Source: Bryum argenteum (taxonomy: Eukaryota > Streptophyta > Bryopsida > Bryales > Bryaceae). From it: a DNA stretch of 64,000 bases. Made by a program: the position numbers and the translations under genes. Shown here piece by piece: positions 20,049 to 31,707 of the stretch (within the stretch, counting starts at the first letter, position 1; the number at the start of each line of letters is the position of its first letter). The notes below the pieces were generated by a model. That model saw only the letters and a list, made by a program, of their open reading frames with translations. It made no database searches and was not told the origin of the DNA. The stretch covers positions 3,497,263 to 3,561,262 of the forward strand of contig CM073330.1 in assembly GCA_037043015.1 (NCBI GenBank), in the 5' to 3' direction.

Positions 20049-21234
20049 GAAATAATGTCATTTTTTAGTTGAGGGATGTCTAATCAAAGGTATTTTTATT
20101 GCTGTATTATAGCAATTTTGTTGTATGTTAAGTTTTTTAAAAAACTTTCTATAATTATGAAAACAATTGAATGATTTTAGTAGAAGGCTAAATAATGTAA
20201 TCTACAAGTTATTGTTTCACTAAATTCTTGAAATTTTGTTGTATGTTGTGAATCATTTTTTTAATTCTTAAAATTGACTGAAAATTAATTTTTTTTTTTT
20301 TTTTTTTCTCTTTCAAATTCCAAGATGACTCAAAATGTAAGTTACTAGTTGAATAATCTCTAACGCACAAGTGTTTGCATTGCTAAATTCCGGTTTATTT
20401 GTTGTATGTTTCCAGGTCTATATATTTTACATCTATTGAAGAGCATGTCTAAGAATGGACATGTGGTGTGAACACCACTTGGTTCTAAGCCCTATAAAGC
20501 TAACTCATTGAGGTGGGAATAATTTAGTTCCAATTTGATTTAATATTTTTGTTCTTCTATAAAACTTTGTTCCTACTTGAGTGCAATTGAATCATTGATT
20601 GCAAGTTTTATTCAACTTTCAATTTTATAATGTAGTAGAAGTTAAAGTTAAAGTTTAAAATTACCATATTTTCCAAACAATAATATATTGCATTCATACA
20701 AGAACACATGATAATTCTATCCATCGCTATGATAATAGATCATACAATGAATATTGCAAATATTATTTTTCTTGCAAATTTAATTGAACCTATAAGTAAG
20801 TTGTAACTTTCTATAATCATTGTCATTGCAATAATTATTCCTTTATCCTAAACAATACCACCATCTTTGTGGTTTTATGCACGCTCAAAGCATGATGTAG
20901 GATTTATAATAGAAATTGCCATATGTACAAAGTAAATTGACGCCATTTCATGTTGTCATTGTCTTTTTTTATTTCAATCAACGATTTTTAGCAATGTATT
21001 ATGAAACGCAAACAATCCAATTCCTAAGGTGTAACATAGTCTTGGACAAGGTATCAAACATGATTATTGTTATTTCCATGTCATCAAAACTTAGCATTGT
21101 ATTATTTTATCCAACACAGGTTTGTAGAGGTAGATAAACCGTTAATTTATATATAAATAAAGTACACAAGATAATCCTAAGTAATTTAACAACTTTAAAC
21201 AATCTTAACAATTATATACAATATCATTACGAAC
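20046..21234. other. AT-rich region without genes
   Basis: AT-rich with a second T run at 20291-20307. No coding, repeat arms or RNA gene recognised. Confidence 0.5.
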
Positions 21235-21999
21235 TTAGTAACCAACATTAACAATCATGTTTGGAAGCAAAAATTTATGTCCTAGAATATATGTTCGTTT
21301 GAATGAATGATATTTTCTATTGCTTACACACATATTTTCACATGTTTGCAATGTATAGGTTCCTATTAGTTCAACAACGACAATGGATGTACTCCAATTT
21401 CCAAATCCCTTTAGTACATCAAAACACCCAATCTGAAGCGATGTCATTAATCCAAACGTTTCATGGGAGGCGCGATTAATCTGAGCACTCGTCTGCGTAA
21501 GCGCGGATGGAGATGGTATTACTCGCGTCATTTCATCTCAATTGGGAAGGACATTTGAATTGTTATCGAAAGAAAGAGAAGTTGTCGGCTTGGCAACTAG
21601 GGAGTATACATTTGAAACTCGGGCGCGCAATTGCATGGATCGGGTTATTCCCGTCCGAGGTGGCAAAGACGCATCACTAGGGTAGACGATGCATTGCATT
21701 GGACCGAGAGATTGTGGGAGAGCGTCTTGGAATGTGTGTTGGATTGATCATCCGTTGGCACAAGTCTTATCTACGTCAAGATAGCCATGGAACCCACCAT
21801 TCAAAATGGCGAGGACGTATTGAATGGGTCTCAAACGCCACCGCATGCGGAGGTTGGCACAAGAATTTGATTTCCATGACAACTTCAACACACCTGATCC
21901 ACCGATAGGTCTCGGCGCAGAGTATAGCTTCAAACCCCGTAGATGAGAACTCTCCATTCTCTCAAAGTACTCTTCCAACATCCGAGATTTGCCCCATGT
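21235..21999 (-). pseudogene. second fragment of the 14-17 kb relic family
   Basis: Minus-strand pieces include LEEYFERMESSHLRGLKLYS, then IQYVLAILNGGFHGYLDVD, which parallels AIPTILHGGFHGSEIIVIDD in the relic at 14.5-14.9 kb. A further piece down to 21235 starts MTRVIPSPSALTQTSAQ. Several stops and frame changes separate them. The shared GGFHG block suggests two members of one dispersed family, 7 kb apart and on the same strand. Function unknown. Confidence 0.35.
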
Positions 22000-22099
22000 A
22001 GATGGGCTTATTCATGTCGAGCGGCCCGACGTCCATATTCTATGCAAAATAGAAGAAGCGATTCCAGGAGACATCTTCTAGAGAAGGTATAACTACAAA

Positions 22100-24590
22100 G
22101 GTATCTCTTCTAAGCGTCTGCAAAGGGCAATAGGGCGAGGAGGAGGATGCAAACAAAATTGTTTGAGAGACATTCAAGAACGGTATCTATTGGACATGCG
22201 TTATAATGCGTGGGCTTCTACTTATGCATTCAAGTCTTGGATGAGACAAATCTTTCTTTTTTTTTATACACGGACGGAACGTTTCCAACGAGATAAATTT
22301 GTCACAAAAGTTAGATGGCAAACAAGTTTGCAATGCTTGTTATGCTTTCTGGGCATTGGATATTCACAAAGACGGTTTAAACAATCAAGAAGGAGTGTTT
22401 AATATATGGAAGAGTGGCAGCGATTCACGGTAACAGCCTTTCAAACCCGCTTCGGGAGAACACTAGAATGTCAGCGGCAGAGGCCTCATTTAAATCATTT
22501 GTGGACGAAGCTGGTTGTCCTCAACCTCATCGTTCAATTTTTCGTAAGGATGACAACGAAGTGGTGCCTCTTATTCTCCTGCCCACGAATACTCAGAAGT
22601 CTGATATATTCAATTACGTGAACGAGGAGGTGAAGAGAGTTTGTAACGGAGAAACCATTTCAATTAGCTCGTTCCGGAGGATGTGGCGCATCGATATCCT
22701 CATGTCCAGTACCCCATTCTCGAGGTTTTCAAAGTGTTATCACCTCTTTGGGAGTATAAATGTGCCATGGAGGGAACCACGAATGCGGATGCTCGGATCA
22801 AAATAAAAGAGTTGTTTATGATGCATCCGCGTATTCGATGGAGGAACGGAGGGATTATTGGATATTTAAGAGGTCGTGCTATATCAGCCCGGAGTTGTAC
22901 ATGCGCATCATCGTTGATGGCATGGATCAAAACACTACCATGGTACCGAGAATCGTCAAACCGTGAAGAACATCGAGTATCGGTTTGTGAAGACCCATTT
23001 GTGTGGAGCCCTCGTATACATGGGATTGGTTTATATTTGCGATGTGTAGTTCGGCGCGCACCACAAACAAATAGCAACAACCAGGTGGTGAGCGCATTGT
23101 TGCACGTGATAGGAGATGTGAAGAGGAGAAAACGCTTTTTGCTCCAACATTACGTATCAAGCGGATAATCGCACACGAGAGAATAAAAACATTTACATGT
23201 TTGCTCTATGTGTTTCATTGGTGGGATTGGGTTTTTTCAAGAGGTGGAGCTCTTTTTCCTTATAGTGGGCCATACACACGAAGATATCGACCAACGCTTT
23301 AGTTGTATATCTAATGTGTTGAAGAGGTCGGACATCGACTCATTGAAAGAAATGCTTAGTCTAATAGAACAAGGTACATCCATAACAGAGGCGTTTGTTA
23401 GCGCCTGGACTCTTAGAAAATGTGTGGGGCCGAAGTCCTTCATAACCCCTCACTTACTGACGGGTGGGGACTCTTTGGTTGGCATAACCTTTCCGCACCA
23501 CATGCGATTCTATATGGACAATCGAGAGGGGGTCGGTAAGGTTCGAGTACAACACAAACATTATAGCAAGGATAAATGGGGACCTGAGTTAGGGACAAAG
23601 ACGTTGCAATCGCTACCAAATAAAGAAGAACGACCATCGTTTGCAAAGGTGTTTGCAGTGATGAAAAGGGAGTTGAAGGCATTGGATGACTTTATTGCAT
23701 ACAAAGAAAGGTGCATTCAAAGATTCCAACATCCGGAAAAAAATGGTGAAGCGAAAAGAGAGGCCGAACATTTGAAACTATACCTAGCCGAATTTCCAAG
23801 CAAAGATCGTAGCAACGAGCATAGTTCTTCACAGCTTTGGCCTTCAGAGGTATTAGAGACATCACCTACTATAGATGCATCAATAGATGTTATTGACGAT
23901 CGAAATGAATCAAACCACGAGATTATTATTGTGGACCAAATAGTGGCGATGCTTCCAAATTCTGAGGCTAGAGGATACTTTGGTCATCGAAGAGAGAGGC
24001 CACCTAACCAAGCAGTGCGTAGGGCACAAAGAACGGCTCGCAGTCACATCTTTGATGGAACCGAAGAAAGAGCGGTATCAGAAGGTACTGACGATCCTTT
24101 TTCCCCAATTTGATCCTCAATCCGATATCCTTTCTGGACAATTTGTAGCCCTCAGTGTTGATCGTGCGTAAGAGACGAGGTGTTCCATTTTATTTAGGGA
24201 AGGTGATTGAAGACGGAAAAGGCCGAATAAAATCAAGATGAAAGTTTGTTGGTATTGGCCAATCATACGAGGGGAGTTGTTGACGGACCGAGATCCTCTT
24301 TACAACGGTATGCAAACTGTTTGGATTCATTGTGGGAGCCATCCGGGAGAATCACGATTGGATAGAGAAAGAGGCATGTATTTTTCATGGGCGGACGAAC
24401 CGTAAAGAATCATGTCCGCCATAGTCGGGGAGAAACCGCAATGTCTTTGGAGTGCGGGTTCCAAGCAACATTTGCATTATCCAATCTGCGAAGGCCCACA
24501 TATTATAATATATCGCAATGCAAACCCAAGCTATCGACGATGACCGGTTGCAAGCCGCATTAGATATTAGTACGTAGTCCATGTGTTTTG
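22100..24590 (+). pseudogene. decayed dispersed gene with VGHTHEDIDQ motif (DUF7869-like)
   Basis: Plus-strand relic spread over all three frames. Order of recognisable parts: GGGCKQNCLRDIQERYLLDM; VCNACYAF and LDIHKDGLNNQEGVFNIW in broken frames; SFVDEAGCPQPHRSIFRKDD; DARIKIKELFMMHPRIRWRN; ELYMRIIVDGMDQNTTMVPR; VKRRKRFLLQ; then a 301-residue open block (23208-24113) with VELFFLIVGHTHEDIDQRFS and KHYSKDKWGPEL. The His/Asp pattern VGHTHEDID belongs to a widely dispersed eukaryotic gene family annotated, as I recall, as DUF7869, usually thought to be transposon-linked. The tail beyond 24114 is also broken. Clear pseudogene; the family name is from memory. Confidence 0.6.
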
Positions 24591-25298
24591 TGTACACATG
24601 GTGTTTCTAAGTGTATATACGTACTAGATAGTACAAGATTGCAAGGATTATTTTCAGACGTGTTGTTGCGATGGACATATGGGTTGAATTTAGTTGTATT
24701 ATCAGTTATATACATAACTTGGTATACGTTTAGAATCTGTGTATTTAGATACTTTTCTACCACATATATACAAAGCACAATATAGAGTATATTTTTATTA
24801 AATGTCCATTGGAACAATTTGGTGCCTACTTTTATTAACAGTTTGGTGCTCGCGTCATTTTGCTCACCAAAAATATATTAACTATAATCTACACAATTTG
24901 TAGCATATACTAAGCATTTCAAATATCCCTGGACAAAAATATTTGTATTATTCACATGGATTTATACCAAAAATATGTTCACAATGCCATTAGAAGTCTT
25001 TTTATATTACCACTTCTGACAATACACAATATTCTTTGCAAAACACCTTTTTTTCCAGAAAAAATCAAGTTTAAAAATAAAAAATTCCATTTTTGCAAGC
25101 AATAGCCATCGTAGTACCGAAGTGCACTTTTAAATAGCCGGGTGCATAATTGCTTAATTGCGTGTTTAGGGGGTTAGGAACTCAAATTACTTTTTAAGTT
25201 TCTTCACATCCAAATTTTGCAAGATTTGGTCATAAAGGTGTTTGTTTTTTTTTTGGTTTTTGGCTCTTCTAATCACATCTATTTTTTGTACAATTCTT
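24591..25298. other. AT-rich region without genes
   Basis: No coding sequence or element ends recognised. Confidence 0.45.
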
Positions 25299-25500
25299 TT
25301 AAAAGAATATAAAATAGATATTTTTTGTTAAAAGAGCTGCTCCCATTTGGAGAAACCCACTATTTGCAACAGTTCCGTGCCTGACGTTTTTTGAATCTAA
25401 CAATAAGATTGATCCTGTTTTGGGTTTGATGTAGTAGCCATAATCTTGTAAACAAAATTCTCCACCTCGTTTAGGTATTCCATATATGGATATTCTGCAT

Positions 25501-25501
25501 G

Positions 25502-25531
<30 letters not shown>
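25501..25531. repeat. poly-A/T homopolymer
   Basis: A run of about 29 A on the plus strand. Read on the minus strand it is a T tract just before the CATGCAG acceptor of the last dioxygenase-like exon. Confidence 0.9.
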
Positions 25532-25535
<4 letters not shown>

Positions 25536-28093
25536 TATATCGGGAATAATAATAAGCATGTCTATCAATAATGAAGTTATGTGTTGAAAAAATACACGTG
25601 ATGTCATTATTGAAATTTTAGAGCACTGAAAGTTAATACTTAATTCATTACCTTTGGTGATAAATCCCATGTGATTGTCATCCCTATCCGTATGTGGTGG
25701 AACCCAATAATTCTTAGTAATCCGGAGATGAGAGAATGGGGTGTCGCAAAGTCTTCCATATTGTTTTGGAATAGAAAGGGGATATAAGTTTTATAACGTT
25801 TGTATCCAAGATGCAAACGATGGCTGTTAAAACTTATAAACCTCCGTCGCAAATAGTTCCGCAAGTTTATGTATTTCCTCGCCCTTGGGTTTTATATTAT
25901 TCTTTTCCCTCAAAGATGGTGCATACCTATTAACAATGTTATCAAAAAAGAATCATGTTAGACAATTAAAGGAATTTCTTCAAATTCAAATAACATAATT
26001 ATACCTTTAAAGTAACCCTTAAACGCCCAAGGGGGATCCCAAGCCTAGAAACAAAATTTTTGAAAAAGGTGTCATAGATGAAAATGAAGGCAAGCTATTT
26101 AGATCTCAACTGTACGATCTTACAGTAGACTTATTGTAGGTCATGTGAACCAAAATTTTAGTCATGAAGCCTTGTAGATTGCGAGATCATAACGTATTGG
26201 TCCACAAACCTGACAACAAATATTCATGTTTTTCACTTAAGAGTGGAAATGCTACAAATAGACCTATTGCAATGAACAAATCTCCAACTAGAAAGTTGTT
26301 CACCTTCATTTCAATAATATCCTCGAACCAAAAAAAATTCATCAAAATTATTATTCTCTCAAATAATAGCCTTGCAATAGTGAATACTCCTACAATGTTT
26401 ACAAAGGAAAAATTAGTTCAAAACTAGACCCTTTGCACTCAAATCTATGCCATATCTTCAAACAAATTCGATTTAGTCAAGGTTTCAACCACTAAAACTA
26501 GACTCTAGTTGGAATCCATCTCAAAAAATAAAGTCAATTCCAATAGTGGATGAAGGAGATATAACAGAAAGAAGTGCCGAAGTAATTCAAAATTTGGGCT
26601 AATTTCTTGTATAAACGAGGAAGCAATCCAATAGTGTAGTTTGAATAGAAGAAATGCACATTGCAATGGAAGATAGATTTGTAAGAAGTTGTACTTACAT
26701 GACGGGTTTGTCAAGAAAGGTGTCATGTCTCCATCCCGCCATCACCATTTCTCCCCCGTTTTCCCCCTCTCCTCGTTCAACTACACCTCCGTGCTCATAA
26801 ATAAACTCTCGGAGATCATAGAATTGCTGACACTTGTGACTCGAAAAAAAACTTTCAACGTAAATAGCAAGTATTTTTTCCCCTTCTTTAAGAACACAAG
26901 ACTCTGATAACTCCGACATGTGAGATGTATCAAATCGAAGACCTTGATCTCCAAGTTTTTTGCACTTTATAACTTTGTTGACGGTCTTAGGAATAGATAT
27001 TCCATGTGCTCTCATTTTTTGTATATCTTCATCAATGCTATCAATATTATTATAGTTTTCCTTGTTTTTACAATTATGCTTAAGTTTTTTCCCGACCTTG
27101 TGAGCTTCCCATTGTTGTTCGGAATTAAAAACTTTGTCACAAGGGCGACACATGTGTGTCACACGATGCATTTTCTTTATTGTATATATAAATATACAAT
27201 AAAAAAATGCTATGACTAAAAAATAGTTCAATATATCAATATATAACTATGAAAGTAAAAAAACTAGAAAAAATGATAAGTTTGATTCTAAGCCTCTCTT
27301 AAACAAGACCACAAGGTAGTATAGTGAATTAGACTTTATGCAAGAAAATAAAATATGAAACTAATGTTCATTGTGAAATTTTGCATTCAATCATTGAAGC
27401 AAATCTTGTCTTGGCAAATAAAACAATGTTATGTACATCACTCACCTAACCAACTTTATAGTCCTAGCACTCTCTCTTTTAAAACCAAGAATATGTACAA
27501 ACTATTTAAAATACCTCTATGGTGTTCTAACTTTAAGGTAGTTAGTAATCAATAACATGAGATGTTAGTGATCAATAACATTCAATAACATCAACGTAGA
27601 CAATGCAATTGGCTTCGCAATTGGCATTGACATTGTCATTGCATTTGGTTCACTAACAATTCACTAACATTCACATTAATATTTTACAAACATTCACATT
27701 AACCCTGCAACGCCTAAGGTGACCCAAGGGGTCATTTTCCAAGAGAATCTGCTTTATAGCTCTCAATGTACTCAACTTTTCACTTATATTTTGATGTCAA
27801 ACTGGTCACCTTCTTGTGATGCATTATTAAACGATGGATTTGTTTGACACATCAATATAGAGTGCAATTGTTCATGAGACATCCTTTTTGGGTACCCAAA
27901 GCATGCCATAACCCAATCACTATAAAACATGTTATTGCTGTCAACTCAAGAATTAGTGGAAAAGTAAATCACGGACATTACACGTGATATTTTAAGAGGG
28001 AACTCCAGTAATTGTTGTAGATGGAAAATAAAATTAATTGCCCCATGTACGTACTTAGAATTCTTTCTTCTTTTGAACCAGTATATGCTTTAC

Positions 28094-28361
28094 TTAACCC
28101 CTAAAGATCCTTGATACAAAATTGTCTAAAATATCACAAAGGACCCTCTTCTACTTCAGGCCCGAAAAAACTCAATCTAAGCATTAATTAGAAGATCCAA
28201 CCGTAGGATCTTGAAGTGAACTTGACCCTATACTCATATATCAAATTTGAACCGTTAATTTTTTTCCGATTTTGAGATTATAATGGTCAAAGTTGGCTGA
28301 CTTTTTTTCCTGCGGGAACCCCAAAAAGCCATTTCGGCTTTCTTGGATCTTTAGGGGTTAA
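28094..28361. mobile_element. 268-bp MITE with TTAACCCCTAAAGATCC termini
   Basis: Perfect 17-bp inverted termini: TTAACCCCTAAAGATCC at 28094-28110 and its reverse complement at 28345-28361. The palindromic TTAA at both extremes may include a TTAA target duplication. It sits in the first intron of the dioxygenase-like relic. It shares the CCCCTAA end and an inner CCC(A/G)AAA-type stretch with the element at 38743-39322. Confidence 0.75.
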
Positions 28362-28911
28362 GATCGAACACATTGAGAGAAGCCAAAGCCATAAGCTCGG
28401 CAGAATCACATGTATGTACTTACAATTTATAGAAGTTAAGGAACAGGAATGACTATCTTTACCTTATGACGCTCTCCCATTAAATATTGCCTAAGGTGTT
28501 TTTGAATTGTCGACATCAGCCTCGAAGACGGCTTCAAACTTTTTTCGCAGCTCTTGCAAGGGCAAACTAGCCAAGAATTTCGAACACTAGAAGTCGTAGG
28601 TTCCAGACTGCGTTTAGCTTCAATGGCTCTCCTCCTCATGTACCGTGGATCATCGGAATCTTGGTGGATGGTTGGACTATCCCGAGTTGCAGCCTCCACA
28701 TCGATGCTTCTATACCTAGGAGGGTCAAATCCCCATCTCCTCCTTTTGCCCATGCTCTTGTCATCATTCACAGAGCTCCATGTTAAAAATATTAATTTGG
28801 AACATACCAAGAAGTGTTCTGTAATAACCACCGTCACTCTTGTCACCATGAAAAGCAAGAGAAGTCAACAGGTGTTGTAGTATGTGTTCTTGCAAGGTGT
28901 TGTAATTGCCT

Positions 28912-31181
28912 TATGGTAGAACGTCCAATAATGGCGCAAATTTCAGCCTGGAGAATCTAAAGGAAGTTTAGGAGTGAGAGAAATTTTAGTCGATGAGCAA
29001 AGTAGCAAGGAATCAAGTGGTTCAAGAATCATAATTTTTAGACAAACAAGGAATTATTTACAATTAAAAGATGGAAAGGTAGTAGACTCCCCCATGTGGC
29101 GCATAGGGTTCATGCATAAGCATTAAGGGAGAGCCCAAGTACAAGACAAAAGTAGCTCCAAAATGGAGCAAATGACAAACTGTAAAAGGACAAATGAGAT
29201 CCGAAAACGAAGGGAAGTGAGCTACTTGTGTGCTAAAAAAGAGTCTTAAAGTGAGCACTTCGTTCCCATGTAGAGAACACCATTGTCCTATTCGAACTCT
29301 TTCTTGCTTCTATTTGGTTCATCAAGTCATATTTAGTAGCACGGTCTGTTGACTTTAATCGTGCAGCTGTATTCTTGGATTCACCTGTTGACAACCACCA
29401 TTGGCGCAATTTTTCTAGCTTGTGTTACCGTTGCCTTCACTCGCACTAAAACTTGGTCTTGAAGGAGGAACAAATGGCATAACCATTGGATTAAAGAACA
29501 TCGGTTGTGGTGATTGCCACAGACGTGAATCGATGTGATGAAAAGCTGATGTCGATGCTGGCATGTGTAGTTGTGGGTTGATCAAAGGAGCGAAGCCCTG
29601 ATGGGGAAGGACTTGCGCTCCCGAAGGCCCTGATCTTTCTGTGCAGAAGGCGCCTTGCGATGAAGTTCGGAGGCTGTGTAATGCAGTTGATGTTGTTGCC
29701 CTACGGTTCGCCCCTGATTTGTCAACCGCGTTGCTCACAAGCGCGGCGTCGATGCTGTAAAGCCATGCTGCTGCGTTTCTTGTAACCGCTCCGCCGTTAA
29801 CCTCCGCCGCGATTGCTGCGGTGCCCTCCCAAGCTGTCCGTTGTTGCCGATTACCTGCTCCATACCTGCTGCGACGGGGTGCATCCAGCCCACCGATGCT
29901 CTCCTCCATGACCGTATTGCCCTCCGCTGGTGAAAGCGCGCTCCGCCTGTGCACCGCTGCAGTGTCGTCCCCTCCGCCGAAGCCCTCATATACTGCTGCT
30001 GTCGGAAGCCCTCCACTGAAGTTCACGAAGGCTCGTCGCGCCGTCGACGCTGCAGTGCCGTCCCCTCCAGGAGCCTCTCCGCCGAAGCCCTGCTGTAGTG
30101 ACGTTGTCAGAAGCCCTCCACCGAAGTTGACGAAGGCTCGTCGACGCTCTTGCTGGAGCGCATCCTCTGAGGCAGTGTTGCCCTCCACACCATCAATTTC
30201 GTGCAGGTATCCGTTGTCTTGCAATTCGGAGTCGCTCATCGGAGGAGGCTCGAGTCTGCCTCGTCGACCACGACTAGCTCTCTTCTCTGCCTGTAAGCGC
30301 TCTTTTTCCAGACGCTTTGCTTGTCGTTCAGCCTTTCTTTGGTTAACAGCAGCAATGCGCTCTTCCTTCTCTCTCCGTCTCGTCTCCTTGTTTGCAGCTC
30401 TGTCCTCAGCTCTTCGCTGAGCAGCTGCTTCATTCTCCTGTCGTTTCGCTAAGAGTTGTTCATATGCATTGATATACTCATTTGATGTCAAGATCTTAGA
30501 TTTCACGAAATCCAATAGTGGTTGCTGCAGTTTCCTCTTCCGAGCTGGAATGACCTCCGGCATTGCAAGAAAGGAGCTAAAATTTTCTCTTTGTTGTTGT
30601 TCCTGCAGGGTCATCTCAAAATCAGGGTCTATGTTAATTGCCCTATCCTCCAACCCGCAAGTACTCTCATTTGCATTAGGGACATTCACATAGTATTGTG
30701 GTTCAGGATACTGCTGATGTTCATCTCCTTGAGGGCAGAATTGTTCGTTGTAGTACACTAAACTCCTGAACTGAAGCATCTGCGAGTAAATTGAGAACAA
30801 GAAAGAACTGAATGTGGCTGCAGATCGATTGCAAAGTGTCCACTACAATTTGAATTAATGTGCAAGCCGTATATTGGGTACTGAGCACGCTGCCACTATT
30901 AACCAACTAATCGATGTAATAATCCAACCGCCAGTAAGTAATAAAGGAAACTCTTTTGTTTTATAATTACTCCATCCACCATCCTAAAACCAACTTACTG
31001 GTTTCGTAAAAGCGCCCATTCTCATCCAATAATTGTTATTTTTCATTTAGAAATCGTGCAATTTTCATCCACGTTTGCAAGCCGTCGGTTTCTGCCCATT
31101 TACTGTGCGCTTTTTGGATACCCTACCCAACTTCTAGAGCTCCATTTTCGGCACTGCGCCATTATTGGACGTTCTACCATA
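28912..31181. mobile_element. 2.27-kb DNA element with 27-bp inverted termini
   Basis: A 27-bp sequence beginning TATGGTAGAACGTCC at 28912-28938 is repeated as a perfect inverted copy at 31155-31181. If the outer TA is the target duplication, the termini begin TGGTAGAACG and the element is a TA-inserting type (mariner-like or similar). It encloses one minus-strand gene without transposase features, so it is probably non-autonomous or has captured a gene. Confidence 0.7.
29415..30779 (-). CDS. coiled-coil protein gene inside the inverted-repeat element
   Basis: From the ATG at 30779 (MLQFRSLVYYNEQF) it encodes 454 residues. The bases just before the ATG (TACTCGCAG) look like a splice acceptor, so an upstream exon is possible. 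Residues about 115-190 are a strongly charged coiled coil (RRAEDRAANKETRRREKEER) ending in a basic RGRRGR patch. Next come two tandem copies of a unit with RRAFVNF(G/S)GGL and EGFGG, then Ala/Gly/Ser-rich sequence ending in Pro/Phe. The coiled coil plus basic patch suggests a nucleic-acid or protein scaffold. I do not recognise the family, and it lacks a DDE-type catalytic triad. Its GC content is well above the surroundings. Confidence 0.55.
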   Translation of the reverse strand: MLQFRSLVYYNEQFCPQGDEHQQYPEPQYYVNVPNANESTCGLEDRAINIDPDFEMTLQEQQQRENFSSFLAMPEVIPARKRKLQQPLLDFVKSKILTSNEYINAYEQLLAKRQENEAAAQRRAEDRAANKETRRREKEERIAAVNQRKAERQAKRLEKERLQAEKRASRGRRGRLEPPPMSDSELQDNGYLHEIDGVEGNTASEDALQQERRRAFVNFGGGLLTTSLQQGFGGEAPGGDGTAASTARRAFVNFSGGLPTAAVYEGFGGGDDTAAVHRRSALSPAEGNTVMEESIGGLDAPRRSRYGAGNRQQRTAWEGTAAIAAEVNGGAVTRNAAAWLYSIDAALVSNAVDKSGANRRATTSTALHSLRTSSQGAFCTERSGPSGAQVLPHQGFAPLINPQLHMPASTSAFHHIDSRLWQSPQPMFFNPMVMPFVPPSRPSFSASEGNGNTS

Positions 31182-31707
31182 CAACTCTGCCAGAGTCACT
31201 CGCAAGTATTGTAAGTAGAGCTAGGCTAGATATTGTAAGTACAAGGGTTGTGCATTGTAAATAGATAATGTCGAATTCTCTGGTGGAGAAGGCTTACTCT
31301 TCAATCTCTACCTCCAACTCTCTAGAGATAGTAAAGAGGAGGACGCGATATATAATCCGCCGGCTAGTGCATAGTCTAAGTTGAGACCAGGGTGGAAGGG
31401 CCGCGGTGGTTAGTTTTTCCCCATCCACACTACTCCCACACCTTTCATCATTGTGCGACTAGCATGTGGTTAGAAGATGTTCAGCTAACGGAATGCAGAA
31501 TGCTCTCTAAGTATTGTAGTTGTCATTTAATAAAGTAGTTGTTGTGCTTAGACTGTAAAATCTCCAAAGATGGGCTTGGGAAATTGTACAGGACGTCACA
31601 AGAAACGCAATGACAAGAGCAAAGGCAAGAATACAAGGGATAGGAACAACGACATCGCAAGGGTGCAGCAGAAGTAACTCCAACGTGGGGGGAAGGAGGG
31701 CTATTCT
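31182..31707. other. spacer without genes
   Basis: Moderate AT content, with repeats of GTATTGTAAGTA near 31206-31250. No gene supported. Confidence 0.4.

Larger units (their letters stand above)
25299..28753 (-). pseudogene. degenerate zinc-finger and 2OG-Fe(II) dioxygenase-like gene
   Basis: Exon A (28753-28463) starts MGKRRRWGFDPPRYR and has a Cys patch, LVCPCKSCEKSL; donor AAG|GTAAAG. Exon B (27174-26699) joins in phase and has a C2H2-type finger (CRPCDKVFNSEQQWEAHKV); donor AT|GTAAGT. Further pieces: around 26045 (between a TTTCTAG acceptor and GTATAA); 25930-25640, ending NYWVPPHTDRDDNHMGFITK with the H-x-D iron motif; and a last exon (to 25299, acceptor CATGCAG) with RGGEFCLQDYGYYIKPKTG and the distal His in DSKNVRHGT. 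This order fits the 2-oxoglutarate oxygenase fold, closest in style to Tet/JBP. The later exons do not join in frame with the simplest splice sites and contain two stops, so I call it a pseudogene. Confidence 0.45.

Noticed and set aside
29821-30420. A 199-residue plus-strand reading frame
   Set aside because: It is antisense to the coiled-coil gene on the minus strand and its composition mirrors that gene.
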